The translations under genes and the position numbers were made by a program. A DNA stretch of 64,000 bases from Thalassospira sp. HF15 (lineage in GTDB: Bacteria; Pseudomonadota; Alphaproteobacteria; Rhodospirillales; Thalassospiraceae): NCBI RefSeq assembly GCF_011806525.1, contig NZ_JAAVKI010000001.1, positions 62,001 through 126,000 of the forward strand. The letters are read 5' to 3'. Shown one piece after another: positions 42,994 through 51,761 of this stretch; the stretch's first letter is position 1; each line of letters starts with the position of its first letter. Below the pieces are notes generated by a model, which saw only the letters and a program-made list of their open reading frames with translations, ran no database searches and was not told where the DNA came from.

Positions 42994-43584
42994 ATGCCCA
43001 AGGTTGGTATGCAGCCTGTTCGCCGCAGGCAGTTGATCGACGCGACGATAGAAACCATTCACCAGCACGGATTCGCCGATACAACGATTGCCCGTATCGC
43101 GAAGGCTGCAGGAATGTCGTCGGGGATTATTTCGCACTATTTTGGCGGCAAGAATGCGTTGCTCGAAGCAACCATGCGCTCCCTGATGCAGGATTTGCGC
43201 AATGATTATCTGGTGCGTCTGGCAAAGGCCGAAACGCCGATAGATCGTCTTGAAGCCATTATCAATACCAACTTCAATGAAGAACAGTTTACCCCGCAGG
43301 TCACTGTGGCATGGCTGTCTTTCTGGGCGCAGGTACCGTTTTCCGAAGCGTTGAGTCGGCTGAACAATATCTATTTTCAGCGGCTGGCTTCAAACCTGCG
43401 TCATGAGCTGCGCCAACTGACAACCGAAGAATGCGCCGATGACATATCGGCTGCGATCGCCGCCATGGTCGACGGGATCTGGGTGCGGACCGGTCTGTCA
43501 CGCGGCAAATCGGATATCGGCGGGGCACGCAAAATGGTGCTGGGCACCTTGCGGCTGTATCTGGCGAATTCGCCAGCCCGTTAA
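42994..43584 (+). CDS. betI: Choline-responsive TetR-family repressor BetI
   Basis: 196 residues, the BetI size. The N-terminus reads MPKVGMQPVRRRQLIDATIE, nearly the E. coli BetI start, followed by the TetR helix-turn-helix TTIARIAKAAGMSSGIISHYFGGKNALLEATM. ATG 42994 fits this family start; TTG 42982 would add four residues. BetI represses the bet genes and is relieved by choline. It leads the betI-betB-betA operon and is divergent from choXWV. Confidence 0.95.
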   Translation: MPKVGMQPVRRRQLIDATIETIHQHGFADTTIARIAKAAGMSSGIISHYFGGKNALLEATMRSLMQDLRNDYLVRLAKAETPIDRLEAIINTNFNEEQFTPQVTVAWLSFWAQVPFSEALSRLNNIYFQRLASNLRHELRQLTTEECADDISAAIAAMVDGIWVRTGLSRGKSDIGGARKMVLGTLRLYLANSPAR

Positions 43585-43649
43585 ACGCAATCGAACCAAA
43601 GAAACGTTCAAGGCTGCCACCCAAATGCGCAGCCAGCAGGAGTTTTAAG

Positions 43650-45107
43650 ATGAGCCTTTATCAAATCCAGAATTTCATCAACGGCAAGAAGACCCGGGGA
43701 TCGGGCGCGGAGATGGTTACCCTTAATCCCGCGACCAACACGGTTCTTGCCAAGGGCCATGAAAGTACTGCCGCCGATGTTGATGCGGCGGTCAAGGCCG
43801 CGCGCGCCGGGTTCGAAGTCTGGAAAAACACCCCGGCTGCTGAACGCGCGCGTGTCCTCTTCAAGGCTGCCCAAATCCTGCGCGATCGCAATGATGAGCT
43901 GGCGCTGGTTGAAACCCGCGATACAGGCCGTGCCATTCAGGAAACTGAAATCGTCGATGTGATTTCCGGTGTCGAGTGCCTTGAATATTTCGCCGGCGTG
44001 GCTGGTAGTCTTGCGGGCGAACATATCGATCTTGCGGGCAACTTTGCCTATACCCGCCGTGAACCGGTTGGTGTGTGTGGCGCCATCGGGGCTTGGAACT
44101 ATCCCATCCAGATCGCGTGCTGGAAGGCGGCACCGGCTCTGGCGTGCGGCAATGCTGTTGTCTACAAGCCTTCCGAAACCACGCCGCTGTCGGCGATTGC
44201 CGTGGCAGAGGCACTGCAGGAAGCCGGTCTTCCGGATGGCGTTTACAACGTGGTGCAGGGTGCGCGTGAAAGCGGAGCTGCACTGGTTGAACATTCGGAT
44301 GTTGATAAAATCTCGTTGACCGGCTCGGCCGCGACGGGGGCAAAGGTTGCTGCTGCGGCGGCGGGCGGCATGAAAGCTGTCACCATGGAACTTGGCGGCA
44401 AGTCGCCGATGATCGTGTTCGAGGATGCCGATCTTGATAACGCGGTTTCGGGCGCACAGATGGCGAACTTCTATTCTTCGGGTCAGATTTGCTCGAACGG
44501 CACGCGTGTCTTTGTGCATGAAAGCGTTGCCGATGCCTTCATCGAAAAACTGATCGCCCGTTCCAAGGATTTGGTTCTCGGTGATCCTGAAAAACCTGAA
44601 ACCCAGGTTGGCCCGATTGTCACCAAGGCCCAGTATGAGCAGGTCATGTCCTATATCGAAAAGGGCAAGGCAGAGGGTGCGAAATGCGTTCTCGGTGGCC
44701 ATGCCGTGTCTGAGGGCATGCCCGAAGGTGGTTTGTTTGTCGCACCCACCGTCTTTGCCGACTGCACCGATGACATGACCATCGTGCGTGAGGAAATCTT
44801 TGGTCCGGTAATGTCTGTCCTGACCTTCAAGGACGAAGACGAAGCGATCAAGCGTGCCAATGACACCCAATACGGTCTGGCTGCGGGTGTCTTCACCAAG
44901 GATCTGTCACGCGGGCACCGCGTGGTAGCGCGCCTTGAGGCCGGTACATGCTGGATCAACACCTATAACATCACCCCGATCGAGATGCCGTTTGGTGGCG
45001 TCAAGAAATCGGGCGTTGGCCGCGAAAACGGCCGTGCGGCGATTGAATACTACACCCGCATCAAATCGGTTTATGTCGAAACCGGTGATGTCGAGGCCCC
45101 TTACTAA
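43650..45107 (+). CDS. betB: Betaine aldehyde dehydrogenase
   Basis: 485 residues. It oxidises betaine aldehyde to glycine betaine with NAD(P). The catalytic Cys281 lies in GQICSNGTR, the general-base Glu in MELGGKSP near residue 247, and the cofactor-site tryptophan/asparagine in IGAWNYP near 150. The family's usual length is 488-490. AGGAG precedes the ATG by seven bases. The position between betI and betA fixes the role; other aldehydes such as aminobutyraldehyde may be accepted. Confidence 0.96.
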   Translation: MSLYQIQNFINGKKTRGSGAEMVTLNPATNTVLAKGHESTAADVDAAVKAARAGFEVWKNTPAAERARVLFKAAQILRDRNDELALVETRDTGRAIQETEIVDVISGVECLEYFAGVAGSLAGEHIDLAGNFAYTRREPVGVCGAIGAWNYPIQIACWKAAPALACGNAVVYKPSETTPLSAIAVAEALQEAGLPDGVYNVVQGARESGAALVEHSDVDKISLTGSAATGAKVAAAAAGGMKAVTMELGGKSPMIVFEDADLDNAVSGAQMANFYSSGQICSNGTRVFVHESVADAFIEKLIARSKDLVLGDPEKPETQVGPIVTKAQYEQVMSYIEKGKAEGAKCVLGGHAVSEGMPEGGLFVAPTVFADCTDDMTIVREEIFGPVMSVLTFKDEDEAIKRANDTQYGLAAGVFTKDLSRGHRVVARLEAGTCWINTYNITPIEMPFGGVKKSGVGRENGRAAIEYYTRIKSVYVETGDVEAPY

Positions 45108-45183
45108 GGCCTTTTCACCGGACAATATTCGCGAAACAACCAACCGGCTGCCCACACAGCACGACCAACACAAGGGATCAGAT

Positions 45184-46869
45184 ATGACGACCCCAACGAC
45201 GACTGAAAAATATGATTACGTGATTGTAGGATCCGGTTCGGCAGGGGCTGTGCTTGCCAACCGACTGACCGAAGACCCTGAAGTCAAGGTTCTGGTTGTC
45301 GAAGCCGGGCCAAAGGACCACTGGTGGGACTGGCGCATTCATATGCCGACAGCCCTGTCTTATCCGATGCAGTCGGAAACCTATAACTGGGCTTACTGGA
45401 CAACCCCGCAGCCAAACCTGAATAACCGTCGCATGGAAACACCGCGTGGACGTGTTTATGGCGGTTCCAGCTCGATCAACGGCATGGCCTATGTGCGTGG
45501 TCATGCGCTTGATTACAATCGCTGGGCCGAACAAGACGCCGCGCTCAAGGAATGGGACTATGCACGCTGCCTGCCATATTTCCGGCGCGCCGATACCCGC
45601 AATGAGGACACCGAAGGTGATGAATATCATGGCGGTGATGGCCCGCTGCATGTGACCACTGGTGCCTGCCAGAACGATCTGCACAAGGCATGGGTCAAGG
45701 CCGGTCAGGAAGCCGGGTATGAATTCACCCCGGATCAGAATGGCTATCGTCAGGAAGGTCTCGGCACCATGGACATGACGGTCTACAAGGGCCGTCGCTG
45801 GTCAACCGCTCGGGCCTATCTGCGTCCGGCCATGACGCGCCCGAACTTGACTGTCTATCACAAGGCATTTGCGCAAAGCGTTGTTTTCGAAGGAAAACGC
45901 GCCGTTGGTCTGGACTTCTTCCATGAAGGCGAAAACAAGCGCGCGGTCGTGGATCGTGAAGTGATTATTTCGGCCGGTTCGATCAATTCGCCAAAACTTC
46001 TGATGCTGTCGGGCATTGGTCCGGCGGCCCATCTGCGTGAACATGGCATTGATGTTGTCCATGATCTGCCTGGTGTGGGTGAAAACCTTCAGGACCATCT
46101 GGAACTTTATGTTCAGATGGAATGCACCAAACCGATCAGCCTCAACAGCAAGCTTGATTGGTGGAACAAGTTCAAGATCGGTCTTGAATGGTATCTGTTC
46201 AAAACCGGTCTTGGTGCGACCAACCATTTTGAAGCCGGCGGCTTTATCCGCTCCAAGGCGGGCGTGAAACATCCGGACCTGCAATATCACTTCATGCCGG
46301 CCGCGATTAACTATAACGGCTCCAAGGCGGCCGAAGGCGATGGTTTCCAGGCCCATGTTGGCCCGATGCGTTCGAAATCGCGCGGTACGGTGCGTCTGGC
46401 ATCAAGCAACCCCAAGGATCGCCCGATCATTGACCCGAACTATATGAGCCATCCGGAAGACTGGGAAGAAATGCGCGCGTCCGTCCGTTTGACCCGCGAA
46501 ATCTTTGCCCAGGATGCCTTCGCGGATCTGCGCGGGGCGGAAATCGCGCCGGGCAAGGATATCGAAACGGATGAGCAGATTGACGCCTGGGTCGCCGATC
46601 ACGCCGAAAGTGCCTATCACCCGTCCTGTTCGTGCAAGATGGGCAGTGACGAGATGTCGGTGGTGGACGAGAAAACCCGTGTGCACGGCGTCGAGGGGCT
46701 CCGCGTAGTCGACAGTTCAATCATGCCGACCATCGTGACCGGCAACCTGAATGCACCGACCATCATGGTTGGGGAAAAGGCGGCCGACATCATTCGCGGT
46801 AAAACGCCCTTGGCACCGTCCAATGCACCTTATTTCGTGCACCCGGAATGGGAAACCAAACAACGCTAG
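45184..46869 (+). CDS. betA: Choline dehydrogenase (GMC oxidoreductase)
   Basis: 561 residues from ATG 45184, six bases after AAGGGA; the frame is open much further upstream, but that part overlaps betB. The FAD fold is [18 protein letters not shown] (residues about 11-28), the GMC signatures [18 protein letters not shown] and [18 protein letters not shown] are present, and His479 in [12 protein letters not shown] is the likely catalytic base. The C-terminal [24 protein letters not shown] is typical of BetA. It oxidises choline to betaine aldehyde and acts at the membrane with a quinone as acceptor. It completes the osmoprotectant pathway fed by ChoXWV. Confidence 0.96.
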   Translation: MTTPTTTEKYDYVIVGSGSAGAVLANRLTEDPEVKVLVVEAGPKDHWWDWRIHMPTALSYPMQSETYNWAYWTTPQPNLNNRRMETPRGRVYGGSSSINGMAYVRGHALDYNRWAEQDAALKEWDYARCLPYFRRADTRNEDTEGDEYHGGDGPLHVTTGACQNDLHKAWVKAGQEAGYEFTPDQNGYRQEGLGTMDMTVYKGRRWSTARAYLRPAMTRPNLTVYHKAFAQSVVFEGKRAVGLDFFHEGENKRAVVDREVIISAGSINSPKLLMLSGIGPAAHLREHGIDVVHDLPGVGENLQDHLELYVQMECTKPISLNSKLDWWNKFKIGLEWYLFKTGLGATNHFEAGGFIRSKAGVKHPDLQYHFMPAAINYNGSKAAEGDGFQAHVGPMRSKSRGTVRLASSNPKDRPIIDPNYMSHPEDWEEMRASVRLTREIFAQDAFADLRGAEIAPGKDIETDEQIDAWVADHAESAYHPSCSCKMGSDEMSVVDEKTRVHGVEGLRVVDSSIMPTIVTGNLNAPTIMVGEKAADIIRGKTPLAPSNAPYFVHPEWETKQR

Positions 46870-46912
46870 GGCTAGGGGGTTAACCCCAAGCAATTCAATT
46901 GGTCTGATGATT

Positions 46913-46948
46913 TCCCCGATCTGTCTTCTGATGGATCGGGGATTTTTT
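46913..46948 (+). terminator. Intrinsic terminator after betA
   Basis: TCCCCGATC (46913-46921) pairs with GATCGGGGA (46934-46942), followed by TTTTTT (46943-46948). Confidence 0.88.
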
Positions 46949-47237
46949 GTTGCGGTCGTGTCATGCTGCGGATGAGCAAGACAATCAGATAAACGCCCTA
47001 AGACTCTGATTTTTAACGTGCCGTTCTGCAAAAAGCGGCAAACTCATCGCCGCAGGTATCACGCTTTGTCAGCGTGTTTGCGCAATCCTTTTTCTTCGAC
47101 TTGGTTGGTTTTGGCATAATCGGTGAAAAGCCGGTTTTGCGCCCGAATATTGGCAGTTTTTCCTTGATAGGCGGGGCGGATTGGGCAGGATAAGGCCACG
47201 CTTCATAAGCCCCACTCACAAAATATGAGGGTTCCTC
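46949..47237. other. Non-coding spacer before the PuuB-like gene
   Basis: No gene is supported on either strand. It must hold the promoter for the PuuB-like oxidase gene at 47238. I see no clear repeat or operator; short open frames have no ribosome sites. Confidence 0.5.
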
Positions 47238-48554
47238 ATGTTCACCCCGAATTTGCTGACCGCCAATGACCGGGCAGGCCACTATCCTGAGTCCTACTAT
47301 GCTGCAACGGCCAATGCGACGGATGCATTTGCCAAGCTTGAAGGGGATCAGTCCTGCGACATTGTCGTTATTGGCGGCGGTTTTACCGGGGTGTCATCAG
47401 CACTGCATTTGGCAGAACGCGGTTATGACGTGATTTTGCTGGAAGCCCATCGGGTGGGTTGGGGGGCATCCGGCCGCAATGGTGGTCAGGTCGGTTCCGG
47501 CCAGCGTCGCGAACAGGATGAACTTGAAAAGATGGTTGGCCGCGATGACGCGCGCAAACTCTGGGATATTGCCGAAGAGTCCAAGGACATCGTCAAGGCC
47601 CTTATCGCCAAGCATAATATCCAATGCGACTGGAAGCCGGGCATCTTGCATGCCGATCATCGGGCGCGCTTTGTCGAAGATACCCATGCCTATGCCGAAA
47701 AGCTTCAGACCGAATATGGCTATGAAGATATCCGGTCCGTTGACCGCGCAGAAATGCGCGACATGCTGGGAACCGAGTTCTATCACGGCGGATCGCTTGA
47801 TATGGGGGCGGGTCATATCCACCCGCTGAACTTCGCACTTGGTCTGGCCGATGCCGCGCGTGCGGCAGGGGCCCGGATTTTCGAGGGTGCGGTCGTCACC
47901 GGCTATCAAAGTCAGGGCGGTAAGGTCACGGTCAAGACAGCCGATGGTGCGGTTGTTAGCGCTAACAAGCTTATTCTTGGCTGCAACGGCTATCTTGATG
48001 CGCTCGAAGATCGGGTGGCGAAACGCGTCATGCCGATCAACAATTTCGTCATTGCCACCGAACCGCTTGGTGAGGATCTGGCGCGTGAGCTGATCCGCGA
48101 TGATGTCGCCGTGGCAGACTCAAAATTCGTGATCAACTACTACCGACTGAGTGCCGATAAACGCATGTTGTTTGGGGGTGGGGAGACGTATGGCTATACC
48201 TTCCCGGGCGACATCAAGGCGTTTGTGTCGCCGCATATGCTTGAAGTTTATCCGCAGCTCAAAGACGTCAAGATTGATTACGGCTGGGGCGGGACGTTGG
48301 CGATCACGATGAACCGCATGCCGTTCTTTGCCAAGGTAGAGGATAATATCTTTACCGCGACCGGCTATTCCGGCCATGGGGTCGCAATGGCGACACTGGC
48401 AGGGCAGATCATGGCCGATGCGGTTGTCGGCACCATGGAGCGGTTTGATGTGATGGCCAATGTCAAAACGCCGGTGTTCCCCGGCGGTAAGACGTTGCGT
48501 TTCCCGATGCTGGTCGCTGCGATGCTGTGGTATTCGATCCGCGACAAGCTTTGA
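47238..48554 (+). CDS. Gamma-glutamylputrescine oxidase-like FAD oxidoreductase (PuuB type)
   Basis: 438 residues, DAO family. The FAD fold is DIVVIGGGFTGVSSALHLAERG (about residues 40-61), with GWGASGRNGGQVGSGQRR just after, the stretch that marks the PuuB-like branch. The C-terminus has FTATGYSGHGVAMATLAGQI. PuuB oxidises gamma-glutamylputrescine to the aminoaldehyde with release of peroxide and ammonia. A second gene of this kind is at 50268-51617, nearer the puuA-puuR-puuC-speB genes, so the two may differ in substrate. TGAGG lies seven bases before the ATG. Transcribed alone. Confidence 0.85.
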   Translation: MFTPNLLTANDRAGHYPESYYAATANATDAFAKLEGDQSCDIVVIGGGFTGVSSALHLAERGYDVILLEAHRVGWGASGRNGGQVGSGQRREQDELEKMVGRDDARKLWDIAEESKDIVKALIAKHNIQCDWKPGILHADHRARFVEDTHAYAEKLQTEYGYEDIRSVDRAEMRDMLGTEFYHGGSLDMGAGHIHPLNFALGLADAARAAGARIFEGAVVTGYQSQGGKVTVKTADGAVVSANKLILGCNGYLDALEDRVAKRVMPINNFVIATEPLGEDLARELIRDDVAVADSKFVINYYRLSADKRMLFGGGETYGYTFPGDIKAFVSPHMLEVYPQLKDVKIDYGWGGTLAITMNRMPFFAKVEDNIFTATGYSGHGVAMATLAGQIMADAVVGTMERFDVMANVKTPVFPGGKTLRFPMLVAAMLWYSIRDKL

Positions 48555-48577
48555 GCCTTGAGACCGGGGAAGGGCTA

Positions 48578-49312
48578 TCAGGCTGTTTCACGGCTGGGGT
48601 TGTCAGCCGCACGCGCATCAGCACGATCGCTGTTTTCGTCATTGTCAGGCGTGGGTGTCGATACACCCAATCCTTCGGATGCGCCGCGTGCTGTAAGCTC
48701 AGCCTTGGTTTTCTTCCAGCTGTCCGGATTAAGCGCCAACGTGGTCGCATCGCTGAACGATACTTCGTAACCACGGTTAAGGGCGGCCTGCATGGTTGCC
48801 TTAAGGCAAAAATCGCCATCCAGACCCACGATGATCAGCTTGCCGACTTTCTGACGATCAAGAACGCGATCAAGCTCCGGCTCGCTAAAGCCATCCGCGC
48901 GCGCCTTGACGATATCATGGTCGATATCACCATTGATCCGTTCATCAAGATCAAGGCCCTTCGATTTGGGGCTGCCGCGCCCTTCATTGAGCAACTTGAC
49001 TAAAAAGTTGATGTACCAGCCGCGGAAGGTCTGGCGGATCGAAATGACCGGCGAGCCATTGCGATTGGCTGTCTCAACCAGTTCATTGATTGCGGTGATC
49101 AATTTATCGACCATGTCCGCCGGATAGGCGTGCTTGCTGTTCGGGCTGGTGAAGTCTTCCTGGACGTCAACGATCAGAAGGGCACTGTTGGGGCGGTCTG
49201 AGAGGTTGATCTTTTTACCCTTGGTGGGTGTCAGGTGATGCCGATGTGCATAGACCGTGTAGGCAATCACACCAATGAGCAAAATGACAATAAGAGTGAT
49301 CACTGACCACAT
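48578..49312 (-). CDS. Membrane-anchored isochorismatase-like cysteine hydrolase
   Basis: 244 residues from ATG 49312; a longer frame to 49438 begins with 42 residues of no domain character. Residues 3-22 are a transmembrane anchor, then from about 43 to 200 comes an isochorismatase-fold hydrolase with the triad Asp49 (LIVDVQEDF), Lys136 (VKARADGF) and Cys169 (LDGDFCLKATMQAAL). Isochorismatase-like enzymes such as nicotinamidase and ureidohydrolases split C-N or C-O bonds and are normally soluble; the N-terminal anchor is odd. The last 35 residues are acidic and disordered. Substrate unknown. It converges with the PuuB-like gene. Confidence 0.83.
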   Translation of the reverse strand: MWSVITLIVILLIGVIAYTVYAHRHHLTPTKGKKINLSDRPNSALLIVDVQEDFTSPNSKHAYPADMVDKLITAINELVETANRNGSPVISIRQTFRGWYINFLVKLLNEGRGSPKSKGLDLDERINGDIDHDIVKARADGFSEPELDRVLDRQKVGKLIIVGLDGDFCLKATMQAALNRGYEVSFSDATTLALNPDSWKKTKAELTARGASEGLGVSTPTPDNDENSDRADARAADNPSRETA

Positions 49313-49659
49313 GTCCGGGCTCTCCGTTTCGTCGTCGCAGGTCGCTTCGTATGTTTGTCGGGCTATCGGACCTGGGGGCGATCGGTGAACCGGGTATAGC
49401 GGGCGCCACCATACATACCGATGCACCCGATACCGCAAAATGGGGAAGTTCCGGGCCAGACATATCCAATTGTCAGAATGCCAGGGACCGCTTTGGTTCG
49501 CGTCCTTTGGAGGTTACCAACAAAACTGTTTTTTCTTGGTTTCCCGACATTCTTTATAACCACATGAAATCGCAACCATTTCAATTTGTCAACGAACTGG
49601 CAAAAGCACGTTAATCGCGATACGTGGCCATGTGTATTAGCTTGCTGAACGTTCGAGTA
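49313..49659. other. Non-coding spacer
   Basis: This region lies behind the truncated globin gene and before the hydrolase gene, both on the minus strand. It should hold the hydrolase promoter. An 87-codon plus-strand frame (49351-49614) has no ribosome site and no recognisable character, and is not called. Confidence 0.45.
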
Positions 49660-50145
49660 TCAATTTGGTTCCCATTTGGATACCGGGTCGTAGCGCTCCC
49701 CCTTCGACAGGATCACGCCATTATGGGCAGCAATGCCGACTTCGAAGCTTGACGCGATGCGAAGGGCGCGTTCCATGAAATGTTTGGCGGCTGGTTCGTC
49801 GCAATATTCCGATAACGTCTGGGCAAACAGTTGCAGCCAGCGGTCAAAATGGTGGCGGGTGATTTTAAGCGGCAAGTGCTTTTGCATCGGGCGGCCGTCA
49901 TAGTGCCCGGTGGCAAGGGCGACTGATGACCAGAACATCACCATGCGATCAAGATGATGGCCCCAATTGTCGACTTTTTCTTCAAACACCGGGCCCAACA
50001 GTTCGTCATCACGCACCTTGGCGTAAAAACCATGTACGATTTTCTTGATCATGTCCGTATCAATGCCGGTATCTTCCTTGATCCGGCGCGTCGCAATTTC
50101 GCGACGTTCCTTGATTTCGGCAAGGGTTGGCTGTTTTTCGGACAT
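49660..50145 (-). CDS. Group III truncated haemoglobin
   Basis: 161 residues from ATG 50145; upstream in-frame sequence to 50214 is weak and overlaps a promoter palindrome. Features of the group III truncated globins (trHbP/Ctb-like) are KKIVHGFYAKVRDDELLGPVFEEKVDNWGHHLDRMVMFWSS (about residues 34-74) and HLPLKITRHHFDRWLQLF, in which His90 is the likely proximal haem ligand. Members bind oxygen and nitric oxide and are linked to nitrosative stress in Campylobacter. About 30 extra residues precede the globin fold. Neighbours are unrelated, so it is probably its own unit. Confidence 0.9.
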   Translation of the reverse strand: MSEKQPTLAEIKERREIATRRIKEDTGIDTDMIKKIVHGFYAKVRDDELLGPVFEEKVDNWGHHLDRMVMFWSSVALATGHYDGRPMQKHLPLKITRHHFDRWLQLFAQTLSEYCDEPAAKHFMERALRIASSFEVGIAAHNGVILSKGERYDPVSKWEPN

Positions 50146-50208
50146 GGATTTTGGCCTGTTCTGCGCTTGGACTGGAACTGCTTTAAACAAAGCAGCAATT
50201 TTCCGACA

Positions 50209-50220
50209 TGACATATGTCA
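50209..50220. promoter_or_regulatory. Palindrome upstream of the globin gene
   Basis: TGACATATGTCA is a perfect 12-base palindrome 63 bases upstream of the globin ATG, in the spacer between that gene and the PuuB-like gene. It may be the operator of a nitric-oxide- or redox-responsive regulator; it is not a standard FNR box. Confidence 0.4.
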
Positions 50221-50267
50221 CTTCGGACCCGAACGCAAACAGATCACCGATGGTGGCAATGCTGTAT

Positions 50268-51617
50268 TCAGGCAAACCGGTCATGCAGACCGTAATAACG
50301 ATATCCGAGCGAACGCGCCACACGGCGTAATGAAGGCATCGGGAACTTGTCCATCGGGGTCGTCAATACAGCGCCCAGATCGTCATCATCGCGAATGCCC
50401 AGCATCCGTTCTGCCAGAAGCTTGCCACCCAGACTTGCCATCGCAACCCCGTTGCCATGCCAGGCAAGGGCCGTCCAGACATCATGATGACCTGGAACCC
50501 GGCCGATATAAGGCCGCCAGCTTTGTGACAGGCAAGCAAGCCCGTTCCAGTGATGGGTAAAGGCAACTTCACGCCATGCCGGGAACATGCGTTTGAAATT
50601 ATCCAGAAGATCTTGTTTTCCAGCCGCAAAGGCCTTGGGTGTTGCGGTAATGCCGCCGCGTCCGCCAAACAGGAAGCGATTGTCGGGAAGCTTGCGGAAA
50701 TAATGCAGCAGGATGCGACTGTCAAAAGCCATCAGGTCGCTTGTCCAGCCTTGATCTTCCAACTCGCTCTGTCGCAGTGGGCGGGTAATCAGGATGCCTG
50801 AAAAGACCGGCATCAAACGTCCGCCGATCCAGTCGGGCAGGTTTTCCGCGCTATACCCGTTGGTGGCAATCACGATTTTGGCGGCATTGATTTGGGTTTT
50901 GCCAGCATATAGGCGATAGATATCGCCATCTTCTTCGAAACGCTCAATCGTGGCCTGTTCGAATATCCGAACACCGGCAAGAACGCACTGTTCATGCAGA
51001 CCGGCAAGATATTTCATCGGGTTGATGCCAAAACCCGCCCGGACATGCAAACCGCCATAAGTTTCTGCCGCATGAAGGCCGCGTTCTTTTAACGCGTCGC
51101 GGCTCAGCAGCTCGGTCGGGATGTTTGTAAAATGTGCCAGTTCTTGCGCTTCGTGGGCCAGTTCGGCCACCCGGTTGGGTTTGTGGGCCAGCACGACTTC
51201 GCCATTGGAGTGACGGTCGGCTTCAATGTTCCAGTCACCAAGACGCTGGTCGACAAGATCGATGGCATTGCGTTGATGGTGAGCAAACTGTTTGACTGCA
51301 TCATCGCCAAAGGTCTTTGCCAGTTGACCAAATCCCTTGCCACTGCCGCCCATGCAGCAAAAGCCGCCATTGCGCCCGGATGCCCCCCAGCCAGACCGAC
51401 CGGCATCGAAAACAGCAACATCTGCCCCGTTTTCTGCCAGTTCCAGAGCCGCCGACAAACCGCAATAACCGCCGCCGATGATGGCGATATCGGTATTAAG
51501 CTGACCTTCGTCGGGCAGCGTTTTACATGCAGGAAGTGGCGATGCACTTTCGACCCAATAGCTGTCTGGCAGGGTGTCGGTGCGATAGGCGGCGGGTTGA
51601 TAGATGCGTTTTAGCAT
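50268..51617 (-). CDS. puuB: Gamma-glutamylputrescine oxidase-like FAD oxidoreductase (second PuuB type)
   Basis: 449 residues from ATG 51617; the longer frame to 51686 begins with a poor leader. The FAD fold is DIAIIGGGYCGLSAALELAENG near residue 43, with SGWGASGRNGGFCCMGGSGK next and HGNGVAMASLGGKLLAERMLG at the C-terminus, as in PuuB-like oxidases. It lies directly behind the SpuC-like aminotransferase on the minus strand, divergent from puuA, so it fits the gamma-glutamylputrescine oxidase step. It resembles the protein at 47238-48554, but the two are clearly not recent copies. A terminator separates it from the aminotransferase gene, so it may have its own promoter. Confidence 0.85.
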   Translation of the reverse strand: MLKRIYQPAAYRTDTLPDSYWVESASPLPACKTLPDEGQLNTDIAIIGGGYCGLSAALELAENGADVAVFDAGRSGWGASGRNGGFCCMGGSGKGFGQLAKTFGDDAVKQFAHHQRNAIDLVDQRLGDWNIEADRHSNGEVVLAHKPNRVAELAHEAQELAHFTNIPTELLSRDALKERGLHAAETYGGLHVRAGFGINPMKYLAGLHEQCVLAGVRIFEQATIERFEEDGDIYRLYAGKTQINAAKIVIATNGYSAENLPDWIGGRLMPVFSGILITRPLRQSELEDQGWTSDLMAFDSRILLHYFRKLPDNRFLFGGRGGITATPKAFAAGKQDLLDNFKRMFPAWREVAFTHHWNGLACLSQSWRPYIGRVPGHHDVWTALAWHGNGVAMASLGGKLLAERMLGIRDDDDLGAVLTTPMDKFPMPSLRRVARSLGYRYYGLHDRFA

Positions 51618-51699
51618 GGTGGGCTCTTTTGGGCGTGGGCGTTGGGATGTGTGTGCCTGTGGGGCAGGCGTCGCGATGTTGATCAATCCCGCAGGATTA

Positions 51700-51734
51700 A
51701 AATACCCGGCTATGATAGTTCATGCCGGGTATTT
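51700..51734 (-). terminator. Terminator after the SpuC-like gene (minus strand)
   Basis: AAATACCCGGC (51700-51710) pairs perfectly with GCCGGGTATTT (51724-51734). The minus strand reads into TATTTTAA. It lies 27 bases beyond the aminotransferase stop. Confidence 0.75.
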
Positions 51735-51761
51735 GGTTAAGTCTTTGTAATCAGGGCTTGA

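Noticed and set aside
44935..45183. Upstream extension of betA
   Set aside because: The frame is open, but overlaps betB; the family start and ribosome site are at 45184.
49351..49614. 87-codon plus-strand frame between globin and hydrolase genes
   Set aside because: No ribosome site, no recognisable domain and coding bias unlike its neighbours.
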